A DNA stretch of 64,000 bases, taken from DATBSL01 sp964561785 (GTDB lineage Bacteria > Acidobacteriota > Vicinamibacteria > Fen-336). Below, piece after piece: positions 17,445-26,511 of this stretch. The notes under the pieces are model-generated. The model searched no databases. It was not told the DNA's origin and saw only the letters and a program-made list of their open reading frames with translations. The stretch is taken from contig CAZLRF010000024.1 in the NCBI GenBank assembly GCA_964561785.1, positions 12,651-76,650 on the forward strand, given 5' to 3'. Every line of letters begins with the position of its first letter. Position 1 is the first letter of the stretch. The position numbers and the translations under genes are program-made.

Positions 17445-17645
17445 GTGGCGAAGTTCCTGCTCTGGCTGATCCTGCTCGTCGTGTGCTGGCCGCTGGCCCT
17501 GCTGGCCCTCGTGCTGTACCCGATCGTCTGGCTTCTCCTCCTGCCCTTCCGGCTCCTCGGCGTCGCGGTCGAGGGCGTCCTCGCGCTGGTGAAGGCCGTC
17601 ATCCTGCTGCCCGCGCGCCTGCTCCGGGGCCCCGGCGCCGCGTGA
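17445..17645 (+). CDS. Small membrane protein (66 aa)
   Basis: 66 aa, GTG start with GGGAGG upstream. Almost the whole protein is hydrophobic: one helix at about 4-22 (LLWLILLVVCWPLALLA) and a second at about 25-55, each followed by one or two basic residues. It overlaps the next gene (GTGA), which argues that it is really translated. No family recognised. It may be a helper or anchor for the YhhN membrane protein that follows. Confidence 0.6.
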   Translation: MAKFLLWLILLVVCWPLALLALVLYPIVWLLLLPFRLLGVAVEGVLALVKAVILLPARLLRGPGAA

Positions 17646-18316
17646 GGCGCCGCGGCTCGGGCCCCGTCCTCGCCGGCCTCTTCCTCGCGACCGTTCTTCT
17701 CTACTTCGCCGCGCTCGCGGCCGGCCTGCCCGCGCTGCGCCTGGTGGTGAAGCCGTTCCCCGCCCTGGCGCTCGCCGCCTGGGTGGCCACCCGATGCCGC
17801 GAACCGCTCGCCCGCCTCGTCGCCGCCGGGCTCGTGCTCTCGGCCCTCGGCGACCTGCTGCTCGAGCGAGGGTCGTTCCTCCCCGGCCTCCTCGCCTTCC
17901 TGGCCGCCCACCTCGCGTACGTCGCGGCGTTCCTGTCCTCCGACCGGCGGCCGGCCCCGGGGCGGGCCCTGCCGTTTCTCGCGTGGGGGCTCGCGGCGCT
18001 CGCGATGCTCTGGCCCGACCTCGGAGCGATGGCCGTCCCCGTCGGCGCCTACATCGCGGTCATCTGCACGATGATGTGGCGCGCGGCGGCGCGCGTCGGA
18101 AGCCCCGGCGCGCCCGCGCTGGCGGCGCTGCTCGGCCTCGCTGGGGCGGTCGCGTTCGGGGCGAGCGACACGATCATCGCCTTCGACCGGTTCTCCGCGC
18201 CGATCCCGGGCGCCCGCTGGCCGATCATGACCCTCTACTGGCTCGGCCAGTGCGGCATCGCGGCATCGGCCGTGCTCGCCTGCGGTATGCTGCGCGGGGA
18301 GGTGACCGCGCGATGA
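17642..18316 (+). CDS. YhhN family membrane protein (lysoplasmalogenase-like)
   Basis: 224 aa with about eight membrane helices. LRLVVKPFPALALAAW at the start, LSALGDLLLERGSFLPGL in the centre and FGASDTIIAFDRFSAP near the end match the YhhN/TMEM86 family, whose conserved acidic residues lie in these segments. Vertebrate TMEM86B hydrolyses lysoplasmalogens at the vinyl-ether bond. A lipid-cleaving function here is inferred from the family. GTGA overlap with the small membrane protein and ATGA overlap with the next gene place it in a tight operon. Confidence 0.82.
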   Translation: MRRRGSGPVLAGLFLATVLLYFAALAAGLPALRLVVKPFPALALAAWVATRCREPLARLVAAGLVLSALGDLLLERGSFLPGLLAFLAAHLAYVAAFLSSDRRPAPGRALPFLAWGLAALAMLWPDLGAMAVPVGAYIAVICTMMWRAAARVGSPGAPALAALLGLAGAVAFGASDTIIAFDRFSAPIPGARWPIMTLYWLGQCGIAASAVLACGMLRGEVTAR

Positions 18317-19560
18317 CCACGACTGCCCCGGCCTCAGCGCCCGTCCTGGGCGTCGAGGCGATCCGAAAGCACTTCCCCGCCCTCGAGCGCCGGCACAACG
18401 GCCTCCCCGTCGCCTACTTCGACGGGCCGGGCGGCACCCAAGTGCCGCAGGCGGTCGTCGACGCGATGGCCGACTACCTGCTGCACCACAACGCCAACAC
18501 GCACTGGGCCTACCCGACGAGCGTCGAGACCGACGCCGCCCTTTCCGCGGCACGGGAAGCGCTGGCCGACCTCCTGGGCGGGAAGCCCTCGGAGATCGCC
18601 TTCGGCGCGAACATGACGACGCTGACCTTCCACCTGGGCCGCGCCCTCGGCCGGCGATGGGCGCCGGGCGACGAGGTGGTCGTCACCGAGCTCGACCACC
18701 ACGCGAACGTGGACCCCTGGCGGCAGCTCGCGAGGGAGCGGGGGCTCGTCGTCCGCACCGTCCGCTTCCGGCCCGAGACCGGCCAGCTGGACATGGACGA
18801 CCTCGCCGGCGCGCTCGGACCGAAGACCCGTCTCCTCGCGATGGGCGCCGCCTCGAACGCGCTGGGGACGAAGAGCGACGTGCGCCGCGCGGCCGAGCTC
18901 GCCCGCGCCGCCGGGGCGCTCGTCTTCGTGGACGCCGTCCACTACGCGCCCCACTCGTTCGTGGACGTTCACGCCCTCGGCGCCGACGTCCTCGCCTGCT
19001 CGGCCTACAAGTTCTACGGCCCGCATGTCGGCGTGCTGTGGGGCCAGCAGGCGCTCCTCGAGGACCTCGACCTGCCCAAGCTCGAGCCCGCGCCCGAGAA
19101 CGCGCCGGACCGCGTCGAGACCGGCACGCAGAACCACGAGGGCATCGTGGGCGCGGCGGCCGCGGTGGACTTCCTGGCCTCGCTGGCCGAGGGGACGGAC
19201 CGCCGCTCGCGCCTCGCCGCCTCGATGGCGGGCCTGCACGCGCGCGGCCAGACGCTCGTCGAGCGGCTCTGGGCCGGCCTGGGCGGGATCCCCGGTGTCA
19301 CGCTGTACGGCCCTCCGCCCACGGAGCCCCGGACCCCGACGGTGGCCTTCACCATGAGGGGCGTCGTCTCCGAGGACGTGGCGAAGGCCCTGGCGGAGCG
19401 GGCCGTGTTCGTCTCGAACGGGGACTTCTACGCCACGACGGTCGTGCGCCGCCTCGGCCACGCCGACGACGGAGTGGTCCGGGCGGGCTGCGCCTGCTAC
19501 ACGACGGCGGACGAGGTCGAGCGGCTCCTGGCCGGTGTCGCGGAGATCGCGCGCCGATGA
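18313..19560 (+). CDS. Cysteine desulfurase-like aminotransferase class V
   Basis: 415 aa. A PLP enzyme of the SufS/Csd fold: YFDGPGGTQVPQAVVDAM, ANMTTLTFHLGRAL, the TELDHHANVDPWRQLA loop, and the Schiff-base lysine in LACSAYKFYGPH near residue 233. The C-terminal catalytic region reads VVRAGCACYTTADEVERL, unlike the RAGHHCAQP of SufS, which fits the separate 'cysteine desulfurase-like' subfamily of unknown substrate. It may take sulfur from cysteine or act on another amino acid. It lies between a lipid-type membrane protein and an exported methyltransferase, with ATGA overlaps on both sides. Confidence 0.82.
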   Translation: MTTTAPASAPVLGVEAIRKHFPALERRHNGLPVAYFDGPGGTQVPQAVVDAMADYLLHHNANTHWAYPTSVETDAALSAAREALADLLGGKPSEIAFGANMTTLTFHLGRALGRRWAPGDEVVVTELDHHANVDPWRQLARERGLVVRTVRFRPETGQLDMDDLAGALGPKTRLLAMGAASNALGTKSDVRRAAELARAAGALVFVDAVHYAPHSFVDVHALGADVLACSAYKFYGPHVGVLWGQQALLEDLDLPKLEPAPENAPDRVETGTQNHEGIVGAAAAVDFLASLAEGTDRRSRLAASMAGLHARGQTLVERLWAGLGGIPGVTLYGPPPTEPRTPTVAFTMRGVVSEDVAKALAERAVFVSNGDFYATTVVRRLGHADDGVVRAGCACYTTADEVERLLAGVAEIARR

Positions 19561-20225
19561 GCCGGACGGTGCTCCCGCTCGCCCTGGCCGCGGCTCTCGC
19601 CCCGGTCGCCCTCCACGCCCAGGCCGCGACCACCCCGCACGAGATGCACCGGCGGCACGCGGACCCGACGGCGTACGTCGCCTCGCTCGACGACCCCGCC
19701 CGGGACGCCTGGCAGAAGCCGGACGAGGTGCTGAAAGCCCTGGCCCTCGAGCCCGGCGAGGCGGTGGCCGACATCGGGGCCGGCTCGGGCTACTTCACGG
19801 CGCGCCTGGCCCGCGCCGTGGGCGAGACCGGCCGCGTATACGCCGTCGACGTCAGCCCCGAGATGGTCCGCCACCTCAACCGGCGCCTGCGGGACGCCGG
19901 CGTCCGCAACGTCTCCAGCGTCCTCGCCGACCCGGACGACCCGCTGCTCCCCGACGCCTCGGTCGACCGCGTGGTGATCGTCGACACGTGGCACCACATC
20001 GAGGACCAGCCGAGGTACCTGGGGCTCCTGAAGCGGGCGCTCCGGCCGGGCGGGCAGGTGGTCCACATCGACTTCCAGAAGCGGGACCTGCCGGTCGGCC
20101 CGCCCGCGGGGATGAAGATCGCCCGCGAGGACCTCGTGAAGCAGATGGAGGCGGCCGGCTTCCGCCTGGCCGCCGAGCACGGCTTCCTGCCCTACCAGTA
20201 CTTCCTGGTGTTCGAGGGGCGCTGA
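19557..20225 (+). CDS. Exported SAM-dependent methyltransferase-like protein
   Basis: 222 aa. Residues 1-22 look like a cleavable signal peptide (VLPLALAAALAPVALHAQA). A class I methyltransferase domain follows: motif I VADIGAGSGYF, acidic VYAVDVSPEMV, and DRVVIVDTWHHIEDQPRY. Export is puzzling because SAM is cytosolic. Signal-bearing proteins of this type occur in several environmental phyla, but their substrate is not established. ATG overlaps the preceding stop. A hairpin-like stretch (GAGCCC 20228-20233 with GGGCTC 20251-20256) follows and may end transcription. Confidence 0.78.
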   Translation: MSRTVLPLALAAALAPVALHAQAATTPHEMHRRHADPTAYVASLDDPARDAWQKPDEVLKALALEPGEAVADIGAGSGYFTARLARAVGETGRVYAVDVSPEMVRHLNRRLRDAGVRNVSSVLADPDDPLLPDASVDRVVIVDTWHHIEDQPRYLGLLKRALRPGGQVVHIDFQKRDLPVGPPAGMKIAREDLVKQMEAAGFRLAAEHGFLPYQYFLVFEGR

Positions 20226-20301
20226 GGGAGCCCTCGACCGGCAGCCATCGGGGCTCTCGAGACCCCGGGCGTCACGCGCTCGACTGGCGCGCCGCTCGGC
20301 G

Positions 20302-21201
20302 TCAGTGAGCCTTCCCGTAGGCCATCTCGCCCGCCTCGACCCGGACCGGCATCCAGTTCTGGGGCGGGGGCAGGGGGCAGGTGGCGTACGGGGTGAAGGC
20401 GCACGGCGGGTTGTAGGCCTTGTTGAAGTCGAGGACGACCTTGCCCGCCTTCGGCATGTCCGCGTAGAGGAAGCGGCCCGCGCCGTAGGTCTCCTTGCCG
20501 CTCGTCTGGTCGCGCAGGATGAAGAACAGCTGCTCGGCGCGAGGGTCCTCGAGGACGCCGTCGAGCCGCACGGTCTTTCCGTTCAGCACGAACTCGGCGT
20601 AGCCGGGGCTCGGCATGGCTTCGCTCTGGCCGAGCACGTTCGGGACCTTGACCGGCTTCGGCTGCGGGTGGGACACCCACTGCGCCTCCACGCGGTAGGC
20701 CTCCGCGATCGGGAACCACTTGAGGCCGGCGAACTCGCGACGAGCCGGGTTGTTCTTGTCCTTGAGGCGGATGCCGAGCTTGCCCCCGCGCTCGATCACG
20801 TTGAGGCTCAGGGAGCCCATCTCGAGCACGTCCGCGTTGCCGCTCGTGTCCGGGCGCATCTCCCTCGGGCTCGTGAGGGACCGCGGGCCGATCCGCCCGG
20901 CCGTGCCGGGCAGGAGGGTGACGGTCACCTGGCCGTCCCGCAGCGTGAAGATGCCCGCCTTCGCCGGCGCCGTCCCCGCGGGGAGCACGATGTCGCCGGC
21001 CGGGTCGGTCCCGAAGCGGTTCTCGCCCTCCTTCAACCAGAACAGTCCCGCGAGCGTCAGCCAGCCGCCGTCGGCCCTGAGGCGCGCCTCGCGCTCCTCG
21101 CGCCACTTGCGGACCGCCGCCTCGTAGGTCTCGTCGGCCGTCACCGTCCCCAGGAGCCCCGCGGCCAGGAGCGCCGCGCAAAGCGCCGCCGTCATCCTCA
21201 T
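20302..21201 (-). CDS. DUF1684 family exported protein
   Basis: 299 aa with a signal peptide (about 1-21). It has the DUF1684 pattern: WREEREARLRADGGWLTLAG near the N-terminus, LFWLKEGENRFG, and a C-terminal block with YNPPCAFTPYATCPLPPPQN. The conserved cysteines in that last block are intact. Function of the family is unknown; a small-molecule or lipid-binding beta structure is the usual suggestion. ATG 21201 has GGAGGG upstream. It is divergent from the GAF-PilB gene. Confidence 0.82.
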   Translation of the reverse strand: MRMTAALCAALLAAGLLGTVTADETYEAAVRKWREEREARLRADGGWLTLAGLFWLKEGENRFGTDPAGDIVLPAGTAPAKAGIFTLRDGQVTVTLLPGTAGRIGPRSLTSPREMRPDTSGNADVLEMGSLSLNVIERGGKLGIRLKDKNNPARREFAGLKWFPIAEAYRVEAQWVSHPQPKPVKVPNVLGQSEAMPSPGYAEFVLNGKTVRLDGVLEDPRAEQLFFILRDQTSGKETYGAGRFLYADMPKAGKVVLDFNKAYNPPCAFTPYATCPLPPPQNWMPVRVEAGEMAYGKAH

Positions 21202-21255
21202 CTCGCCAGCCCTCCGCGAGGCCCTAGCGTACGCGAAAACCGCCCGGAAGTGGGC

Positions 21256-21261
21256 TATCCT
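21256..21261 (+). promoter_or_regulatory. Candidate -10 box seven bases before pilB start
   Basis: TATCCT ends 7 bases before the ATG at 21269, which would give a transcript starting at the start codon. There is no Shine-Dalgarno sequence. Confidence 0.35.
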
Positions 21262-21268
21262 CCGCTCC

Positions 21269-23560
21269 ATGGCCACGCCCGACGCCGCCCAGCGCGAGCT
21301 CCAATACAGGAAGCGCCTCATCGAGATCGCCAACCAGATCAACGCCGCCGCGAGCATCCAGGACATCCTGGTCGACATCAAGGACGAGATGCTCGACCTC
21401 GTCGCCGCGGAGAGGGTGACGATCTTCGCCCTCGACACCAAGAACCAGGAGCTGTTCTCGCTGTTCAAGGCCGGGCAGGAGGTCCGGGAGATCCGCGTCC
21501 CCAAGACCTTCGCCTCGATCGCGGGCTTCACCGCGCTGTCCCGCAAGACGGCGAACATCAAGGACGCCTACGACGCCTCCGAGCTGACCCGGCTGCACGC
21601 GAACCTCCGCTTCGACGCCCGGTGGGACAAGGCCTCCGGCTTCCGCACGACCCAGGTCCTCTCGACGCCGATCCTGTTCGACAAGTACCTCCTCGGCGTG
21701 CTCCAGCTCGTCAACAAGCGGGGCGGGGCGTCCTTCTCCACGCGTGACGTGGAGGCGGCGGAAGAGCTCGCCAAGATCCTCGGCATCGCCTTCTACAACC
21801 AGGCGCGGGCCGCCCGCCAGAACAAGCCCTCGAAGTTCGGCGCCCTCGTCGACAAGGGGCTCGTCTCGGAGAAGGACCTCCAGAAGGCGATCGAGACCGC
21901 CCGCATCAACCAGCTCGACGTGGCCAAGATCCTGGTCGAGGAGGCGCGGGTCCCGAAGGAGGAGGTGCTCGCCGCGCTCGCCCAGTTCTACAACTGCGCG
22001 GCCTGGGCGCCGGCGGGCAAGACGATGCCGGAGGAGCTCAAGCAGCGCGTCTCCGCCGACTTCCTCAAGAAGAACCTCTGCGCCCCGCTCGAGCGGCGGG
22101 AGGGCACCGTGCGGGTGGCGGTCGAGGACCCGTTCGACCTCACCCGCCTCGACGCGATCAAGGCGATGAACATCGCGCCCCGCTGCGAGTTCCTCGTGGG
22201 CCTGCGCGAGGACATCCTCGCCTACGTCCGGGCGAGCTACGGGGAGTCGGGCCCGCTCGTCGAGGAGGCGGACCTCGGCCGGATCATCAACGACCTCGGG
22301 ACGGGAGAGGAGAGCGAGGTCGAGGGCGAGGCGGAGGAGAAGCAGCCCGAGGTCGACGAGACCGACAGCGGCATCGTCAAGCTGTGCAACCAGATCATCA
22401 TCGACGCCTACAACAAGGGGGCCTCCGACATCCACGTCGAGCCCTACGGCAAGTCGATGCCGTGCCTCGTCCGGCTCCGGGTCGACGGCGACTGCCAGAA
22501 GTACATCGAGGTCCCCGCCCCCCACCGCAACGCGCTCGTCCAGCGCCTCAAGATCATGGCCAAGCTGGACATCGCGGAGAAGAGGAAGCCCCAGGACGGG
22601 AAGATCCGCTTCCGGGGCCCGATGGGGACGATCGAGCTTCGGGTGGCGACGATCCCCACCGCCGGCGGCAACGAGGACGTGGTCATGCGCATCCTCGCCG
22701 CGTCGAAGCCGCTGCCCCTCGAGCGGATGGGGTTCTCCGAGCGCAACCTCGCCGAGTTCAAGCGGATCCTCGAGAAGCCCTACGGGATCTGCCTGGTCGT
22801 CGGGCCCACCGGGTCCGGCAAGACCACCACCCTGCACTCCGCCCTCGGCTACATCAACACCGAGGACATGAAGATCTGGACGGCGGAAGACCCGGTCGAG
22901 ATCACGCAGCCCGGCCTGCGCCAGGTCCAGGTCCACCCGAAGATCGACTTCACGTTCGCCGCCGCGATGCGCTCGTTCCTCCGCGCCGACCCCGACGTGA
23001 TCATGGTCGGCGAGATGCGCGACCACGAGACAGCGGCGATCGGGATCGAGGCCTCCCTCACCGGGCACCTCGTCTTCTCGACCCTGCACACGAACTCGGC
23101 CCCGGAGACGATCACCCGCCTGCTCGACATGGACATCGACCCGTTCAACTTCGCGGACGCGCTGCTCGGCATCTGCGCCCAGCGGCTCGTGCGCACCCTG
23201 TGCGGCGGGTGCAAGGAGCCCTACGCCCCGAGCGCGGACGAGTTCGCGGAGCTCGTGCGCGAGTACGGGGCCGAGCAGTGGGACCGGGTGGGCCTCGCGT
23301 ACTCGCCCGAGCTGCGGCTGCACCGGCCGAAGGGGTGCCCGAAGTGCGGGGGCACGGGCTACAAGGGGCGCATGGGCATCCACGAGCTCCTCGTCGCCAC
23401 GGACGAGGTCAAGCGGATGATCCAGAAGCGCACGCCGGTCGAGCATCTGCGCGAGCAGGCCATGCGCGAGGGGATGACGACGCTGCTCCAGGACGGGATC
23501 CTGAAGGTGCTCGCCGGCCACACCGACTTCAAGCAGGTCCGGGCGGTCTGCATCAAGTAG
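21269..23560 (+). CDS. pilB: GAF-domain type IV pilus assembly ATPase (PilB/GspE-like)
   Basis: 763 aa. An extra N-terminal GAF domain (about 15-175) precedes the usual MshEN/GspE N-domain (about 185-340, with FGALVDKGLVSEKDLQKAI) and the hexameric ATPase. Walker A is GPTGSGKTTT near residue 512. The Asp box (TAEDPVEITQPGLRQVQVH), Walker B (ADPDVIMVGEMRD) and His box (GHLVFSTLHTNSAPET) are complete. Zinc cysteines CGGC and CPKCGGTGYKGR follow. It powers pilin polymerisation; the GAF domain could bind a nucleotide or other ligand and tune activity. The gene is separate from the second ATPase at 55.5-57.1 kb. Confidence 0.9.
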   Translation: MATPDAAQRELQYRKRLIEIANQINAAASIQDILVDIKDEMLDLVAAERVTIFALDTKNQELFSLFKAGQEVREIRVPKTFASIAGFTALSRKTANIKDAYDASELTRLHANLRFDARWDKASGFRTTQVLSTPILFDKYLLGVLQLVNKRGGASFSTRDVEAAEELAKILGIAFYNQARAARQNKPSKFGALVDKGLVSEKDLQKAIETARINQLDVAKILVEEARVPKEEVLAALAQFYNCAAWAPAGKTMPEELKQRVSADFLKKNLCAPLERREGTVRVAVEDPFDLTRLDAIKAMNIAPRCEFLVGLREDILAYVRASYGESGPLVEEADLGRIINDLGTGEESEVEGEAEEKQPEVDETDSGIVKLCNQIIIDAYNKGASDIHVEPYGKSMPCLVRLRVDGDCQKYIEVPAPHRNALVQRLKIMAKLDIAEKRKPQDGKIRFRGPMGTIELRVATIPTAGGNEDVVMRILAASKPLPLERMGFSERNLAEFKRILEKPYGICLVVGPTGSGKTTTLHSALGYINTEDMKIWTAEDPVEITQPGLRQVQVHPKIDFTFAAAMRSFLRADPDVIMVGEMRDHETAAIGIEASLTGHLVFSTLHTNSAPETITRLLDMDIDPFNFADALLGICAQRLVRTLCGGCKEPYAPSADEFAELVREYGAEQWDRVGLAYSPELRLHRPKGCPKCGGTGYKGRMGIHELLVATDEVKRMIQKRTPVEHLREQAMREGMTTLLQDGILKVLAGHTDFKQVRAVCIK

Positions 23561-23572
23561 GGGGAGCGGGAG

Positions 23573-23836
23573 ATGGCGAACTGGATGGGGGGCAGCTGCC
23601 CGGCGATGGCGAGCCAGATCGCGGGGGGCTTCTGCACGGTGACCTCGGCCACCCTGCGGGGGTTCCTCCCCGCCGAGCTCTCCGCGCTCAAGCTCGAGCT
23701 CGAGAAGCAGCTCCGCACCGCCCGGGCCGAGGTCCCGCCCCAGGACGACGCGCTCGCCCAGCAGGCGCGGAACCACAGGATCGGCCGCCTCACCCAGGCC
23801 CTGCAGGTCGTCAACAACCAGATGTTCTCCCGGTGA
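23573..23836 (+). CDS. Hypothetical protein (87 aa) after GAF-PilB
   Basis: 87 aa, ATG 23573 following a GGGGGAGCGGGAG purine run 12 bases after the pilB stop, so it is co-transcribed. The first half is glycine- and cysteine-bearing (GGSCPAMASQIAGGFC); the second half is a charged amphipathic helix (LSALKLELEKQLRTARAEV) likely to form a coiled coil. No family recognised. Position suggests a pilus-ATPase accessory, but nothing in the sequence proves it. Confidence 0.6.
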   Translation: MANWMGGSCPAMASQIAGGFCTVTSATLRGFLPAELSALKLELEKQLRTARAEVPPQDDALAQQARNHRIGRLTQALQVVNNQMFSR

Positions 23837-23846
23837 GGGCGAACCC

Positions 23847-25289
23847 GTGACCACGTCCGCCGTGGACTTCGCCGTCCTCGGCCTGTACCTCACCGGGGTC
23901 GTGGCCTTCGGCCTGTGGGTCGGCCGCGAGCAGAAGGGCGCGGCCGACTACATGCTCGGCGACCGCGACATCGCCTGGTGGGGCCTGCTGTTCTCGATCG
24001 TGGCCACCGAGACGAGCACGGTCACCTTCCTGAGCATCCCCGGCTTCGCCTGGAGCCGGGACCTCACCTTCCTCCAGCTTCCCCTCGGCTATCTGATCGG
24101 CCGCTTCCTGGTCGTGCGGCTCCTCCTGCCCCACTACTTCTCCGGCGAGTACTTCACCGCCTACGAGGTCCTGCGCAAGCGGTTCGGGGGCGCGGTCGGC
24201 CAGGCGGCGTCGGCGCTGTTCATCGTCACCCGCAGCCTGGCCGACGGGCTGCGCCTGTTCCTCACCGCGATCGTGGTCCAGGAGCTCGCGGGGCTGAGCC
24301 TGCCCGTCTCGGTGGCGCTCGTAGGGGTCACGACCATCGTCTACACGTTCGTGGGCGGCATGAAGGCGGTGGTCTGGACCGACGTCGCGCAGTTCGCCAT
24401 CTACAACGTCGGCGCGGTCGTGGCCTTCGTCCTCCTCCTCGCCCGCCTCCCCGGGGGCTGGGGCCAGCTCGTGGCCGAGGCCTCGGCCGCGGGCAAGCTG
24501 CGGCTCGTCGACCTCTCGGCCGCCCTCGACAACCCCTACACCCTCTGGGCGGGCCTCGTCGGCGGGATGGTCCTCACGATCGGCTCCCACGGGGCGGACC
24601 AGCTCATGGTGCAGCGCTACCTCTGCGCCCGCTCCCGGCGCGAGGCGGGGCGCGCGGTGTGGATGAGCGGCGTCGTGGTGTTCGTGCAGTTCGCGCTCTT
24701 CCTGCTGATCGGGGTCGGCCTCTACGTCTTCTACCAGGCCTTCCCGCCCGCCACGGCCTTCGACCGGCCCGATCGCGTCTTCGTCCGCTTCATCGTCGAC
24801 GAGCTGCCGCGGGGGATGGTCGGCCTCGTCATCGGGGCGATCTTCGCCGCCGCGATGTCGACGCTCTCGGGCTCGCTCAACTCCTCCGCCACCGCCGCGG
24901 TCACCGACTTCTACCGTCCCCTCGTGCGGCCCGGGGCCACCTCCGTGCACCTGCTGCGGGTGACGCAGGTCCTGACCCTCGTGTTCGGCCTCGTGCAGAT
25001 CGCGGTCGCCCTCGGGGGGCCGCTGCTCGGCCGCACGGTCGTCGAGGCCGTGCTCACGATCGCCGGCTTCACGACCGGGATCATCCTCGGCGTCTTCTTC
25101 CTCGGGATCTTCACGAGCGGCGTGGGGCGCCGGGCGGCGCTCGCCGGGCTGCTGCTGGGCCTCGCCACGATCTCCGGCGTGGCGTTCGGGACGGCGCTCG
25201 CCTGGCCGTGGTACACGCTCGTGGGGTCGGCGGCCACGTTCGCGTTCGGCCTCGCGGCGAGCCGGGTGTGGCCGCGGGAGGACGAGTAG
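23847..25289 (+). CDS. Sodium:solute symporter (SSF family)
   Basis: 480 aa with about 13 membrane helices. SSF landmarks: VAFGLWVGREQKGAADYMLG, AWWGLLFSIVATETSTVTFL, GGMKAVVWTDVAQFAIYNVG, SHGADQLMVQRYLCARS and FAAAMSTLSGSLNSSATA (Na2-site serines). It would import a sugar, amino acid, nucleoside or carboxylate driven by Na+. The substrate cannot be read. GTG start 10 bases after the preceding stop. It converges with the wall-recycling operon, and a link to uptake of wall sugars is only a thought from position. Confidence 0.88.
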   Translation: MTTSAVDFAVLGLYLTGVVAFGLWVGREQKGAADYMLGDRDIAWWGLLFSIVATETSTVTFLSIPGFAWSRDLTFLQLPLGYLIGRFLVVRLLLPHYFSGEYFTAYEVLRKRFGGAVGQAASALFIVTRSLADGLRLFLTAIVVQELAGLSLPVSVALVGVTTIVYTFVGGMKAVVWTDVAQFAIYNVGAVVAFVLLLARLPGGWGQLVAEASAAGKLRLVDLSAALDNPYTLWAGLVGGMVLTIGSHGADQLMVQRYLCARSRREAGRAVWMSGVVVFVQFALFLLIGVGLYVFYQAFPPATAFDRPDRVFVRFIVDELPRGMVGLVIGAIFAAAMSTLSGSLNSSATAAVTDFYRPLVRPGATSVHLLRVTQVLTLVFGLVQIAVALGGPLLGRTVVEAVLTIAGFTTGIILGVFFLGIFTSGVGRRAALAGLLLGLATISGVAFGTALAWPWYTLVGSAATFAFGLAASRVWPREDE

Positions 25290-25296
25290 CCGGCCT

Positions 25297-26511
25297 TCAG
25301 TACAAGAGCCACTCCGCCCGCTCGCGGCGCCAGCGCTCGATCCCCGGCTCCTGGGCGGCGAGGATCGCCTCGACGGGCTCGCCCTTCTCGAGCGCGGCCC
25401 GCACCTGCCTCGTTCCGCACAGGGTGTCGAGCCAGGCCCCGCCGCGCACCCACTCGAAGCCGGCCTGCCGCCGCAGAGAGGACAGGAGGCGCAGTCCGAG
25501 CGCGAACGGTCGGGCAGCGCCGGCGTCGATCACCCGCACCCGGACGCCGGGGCAGGCGACGCCTTCGTGCTTCGGGGACGGCGCGGCGGGAGACGCGACC
25601 GGCGTGAAGGTCTCCGGCGCGAGGGCGAAGCCGGGCGTCGCCGCCTCCCGGGCGAGCGCGTCGGCGTTCACCCAGGGGGCGCCCACCAGCAGGAAGGGCG
25701 CGTCCGTCCCGCGTCCCTCCGAGGCGTTCGTGGCCTCGACGAGACAGGTGCCCGGGTAGGCGAGGGCCGCCTCCGCGCTGCGCAGGTTCGGCGACGGGTT
25801 GCGCCAGGCCCGTCCTGTGTCGGCCCACGTCATCCGGCGGCTCCAGCCCGTCATCGCCACGACGCTCACGCGGCCCGGCTTCGCGCGGCGGGCGGCCACG
25901 AGCCGCGCCATCTCGCCGAGGGTGAGGCCGTGGACGAGCGGGCCCGGGGCCACCGACACCAGGCTGAAGGGCATCCCGGGGTCGCGGAGCGGGCCCTCGA
26001 GGCGCTCGCCGCCGAGGGGGTTCGGGCGGTCGAGCACGACCACCTCGAGCCCCGCGTCGAGCGCGGCGTCGAGCGCGAGGAGCATGGTGCTCGCGTAGGT
26101 GTAGAAGCGGACGCCCGCGTCCTGGAGATCGACGACGAGGACGTCGAGGCCCCGCAGGTCGTCCGCGGTGGGCGCCGTCTTCGCTCCGTAGAGGCTCACC
26201 ACCGGAAGGCCGCTCTCCGCGTCCGTCCCGCTCGCGACCGTCTCGCCGGCGGCGGCGGTGCCCCGCAGGCCGTGCTCCGGCCCGAAGAGCCGGACGAGCG
26301 GGACGCCGCAGCCGCGCAGCACGTCGATCGCGTGGGGTCCGTCCTCCGCGAGCGAGGCGCCGTGCCCGAGGAGGCCGGCCCTCTTCCCCCGCAGGCGCGA
26401 GCCGCCCTCGGCGAGGACGCGCTCGAGGCCGACCGACACCGCAGGGGCGGCAAGACCCCTCCGCGCCACGAGCGGCAGGGGGGCGGCGGCGAGGAACGCG
26501 CGGCGCCTCAC
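25297..26511 (-). CDS. DUF1343 / NamZ-like exo-beta-N-acetylmuramidase
   Basis: 404 aa. The start GTG 26511 gives a twin-arginine-like signal (RRRAFLAAAPLPL), so the enzyme is exported. The DUF1343 core is clear: LRGKRAGLLGHGASL, LFGPEHGLRG, LDVLVVDLQDAGVRFYTYAS, VVLDRPNPLGG, and ALAYPGTCLVEATNASEGRGT. The characterised member NamZ of Bacillus subtilis releases MurNAc from the non-reducing end of peptidoglycan pieces. The start overlaps the stop of the serine hydrolase (GTGA), so the two are translated together. Confidence 0.88.
   Translation of the reverse strand: MRRRAFLAAAPLPLVARRGLAAPAVSVGLERVLAEGGSRLRGKRAGLLGHGASLAEDGPHAIDVLRGCGVPLVRLFGPEHGLRGTAAAGETVASGTDAESGLPVVSLYGAKTAPTADDLRGLDVLVVDLQDAGVRFYTYASTMLLALDAALDAGLEVVVLDRPNPLGGERLEGPLRDPGMPFSLVSVAPGPLVHGLTLGEMARLVAARRAKPGRVSVVAMTGWSRRMTWADTGRAWRNPSPNLRSAEAALAYPGTCLVEATNASEGRGTDAPFLLVGAPWVNADALAREAATPGFALAPETFTPVASPAAPSPKHEGVACPGVRVRVIDAGAARPFALGLRLLSSLRRQAGFEWVRGGAWLDTLCGTRQVRAALEKGEPVEAILAAQEPGIERWRRERAEWLLY

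Noticed and set aside
21224..23893. 889-residue minus-strand open frame
   Set aside because: Antisense to the GAF-PilB gene; Leu/Asp/Arg repeats with no fold signature.
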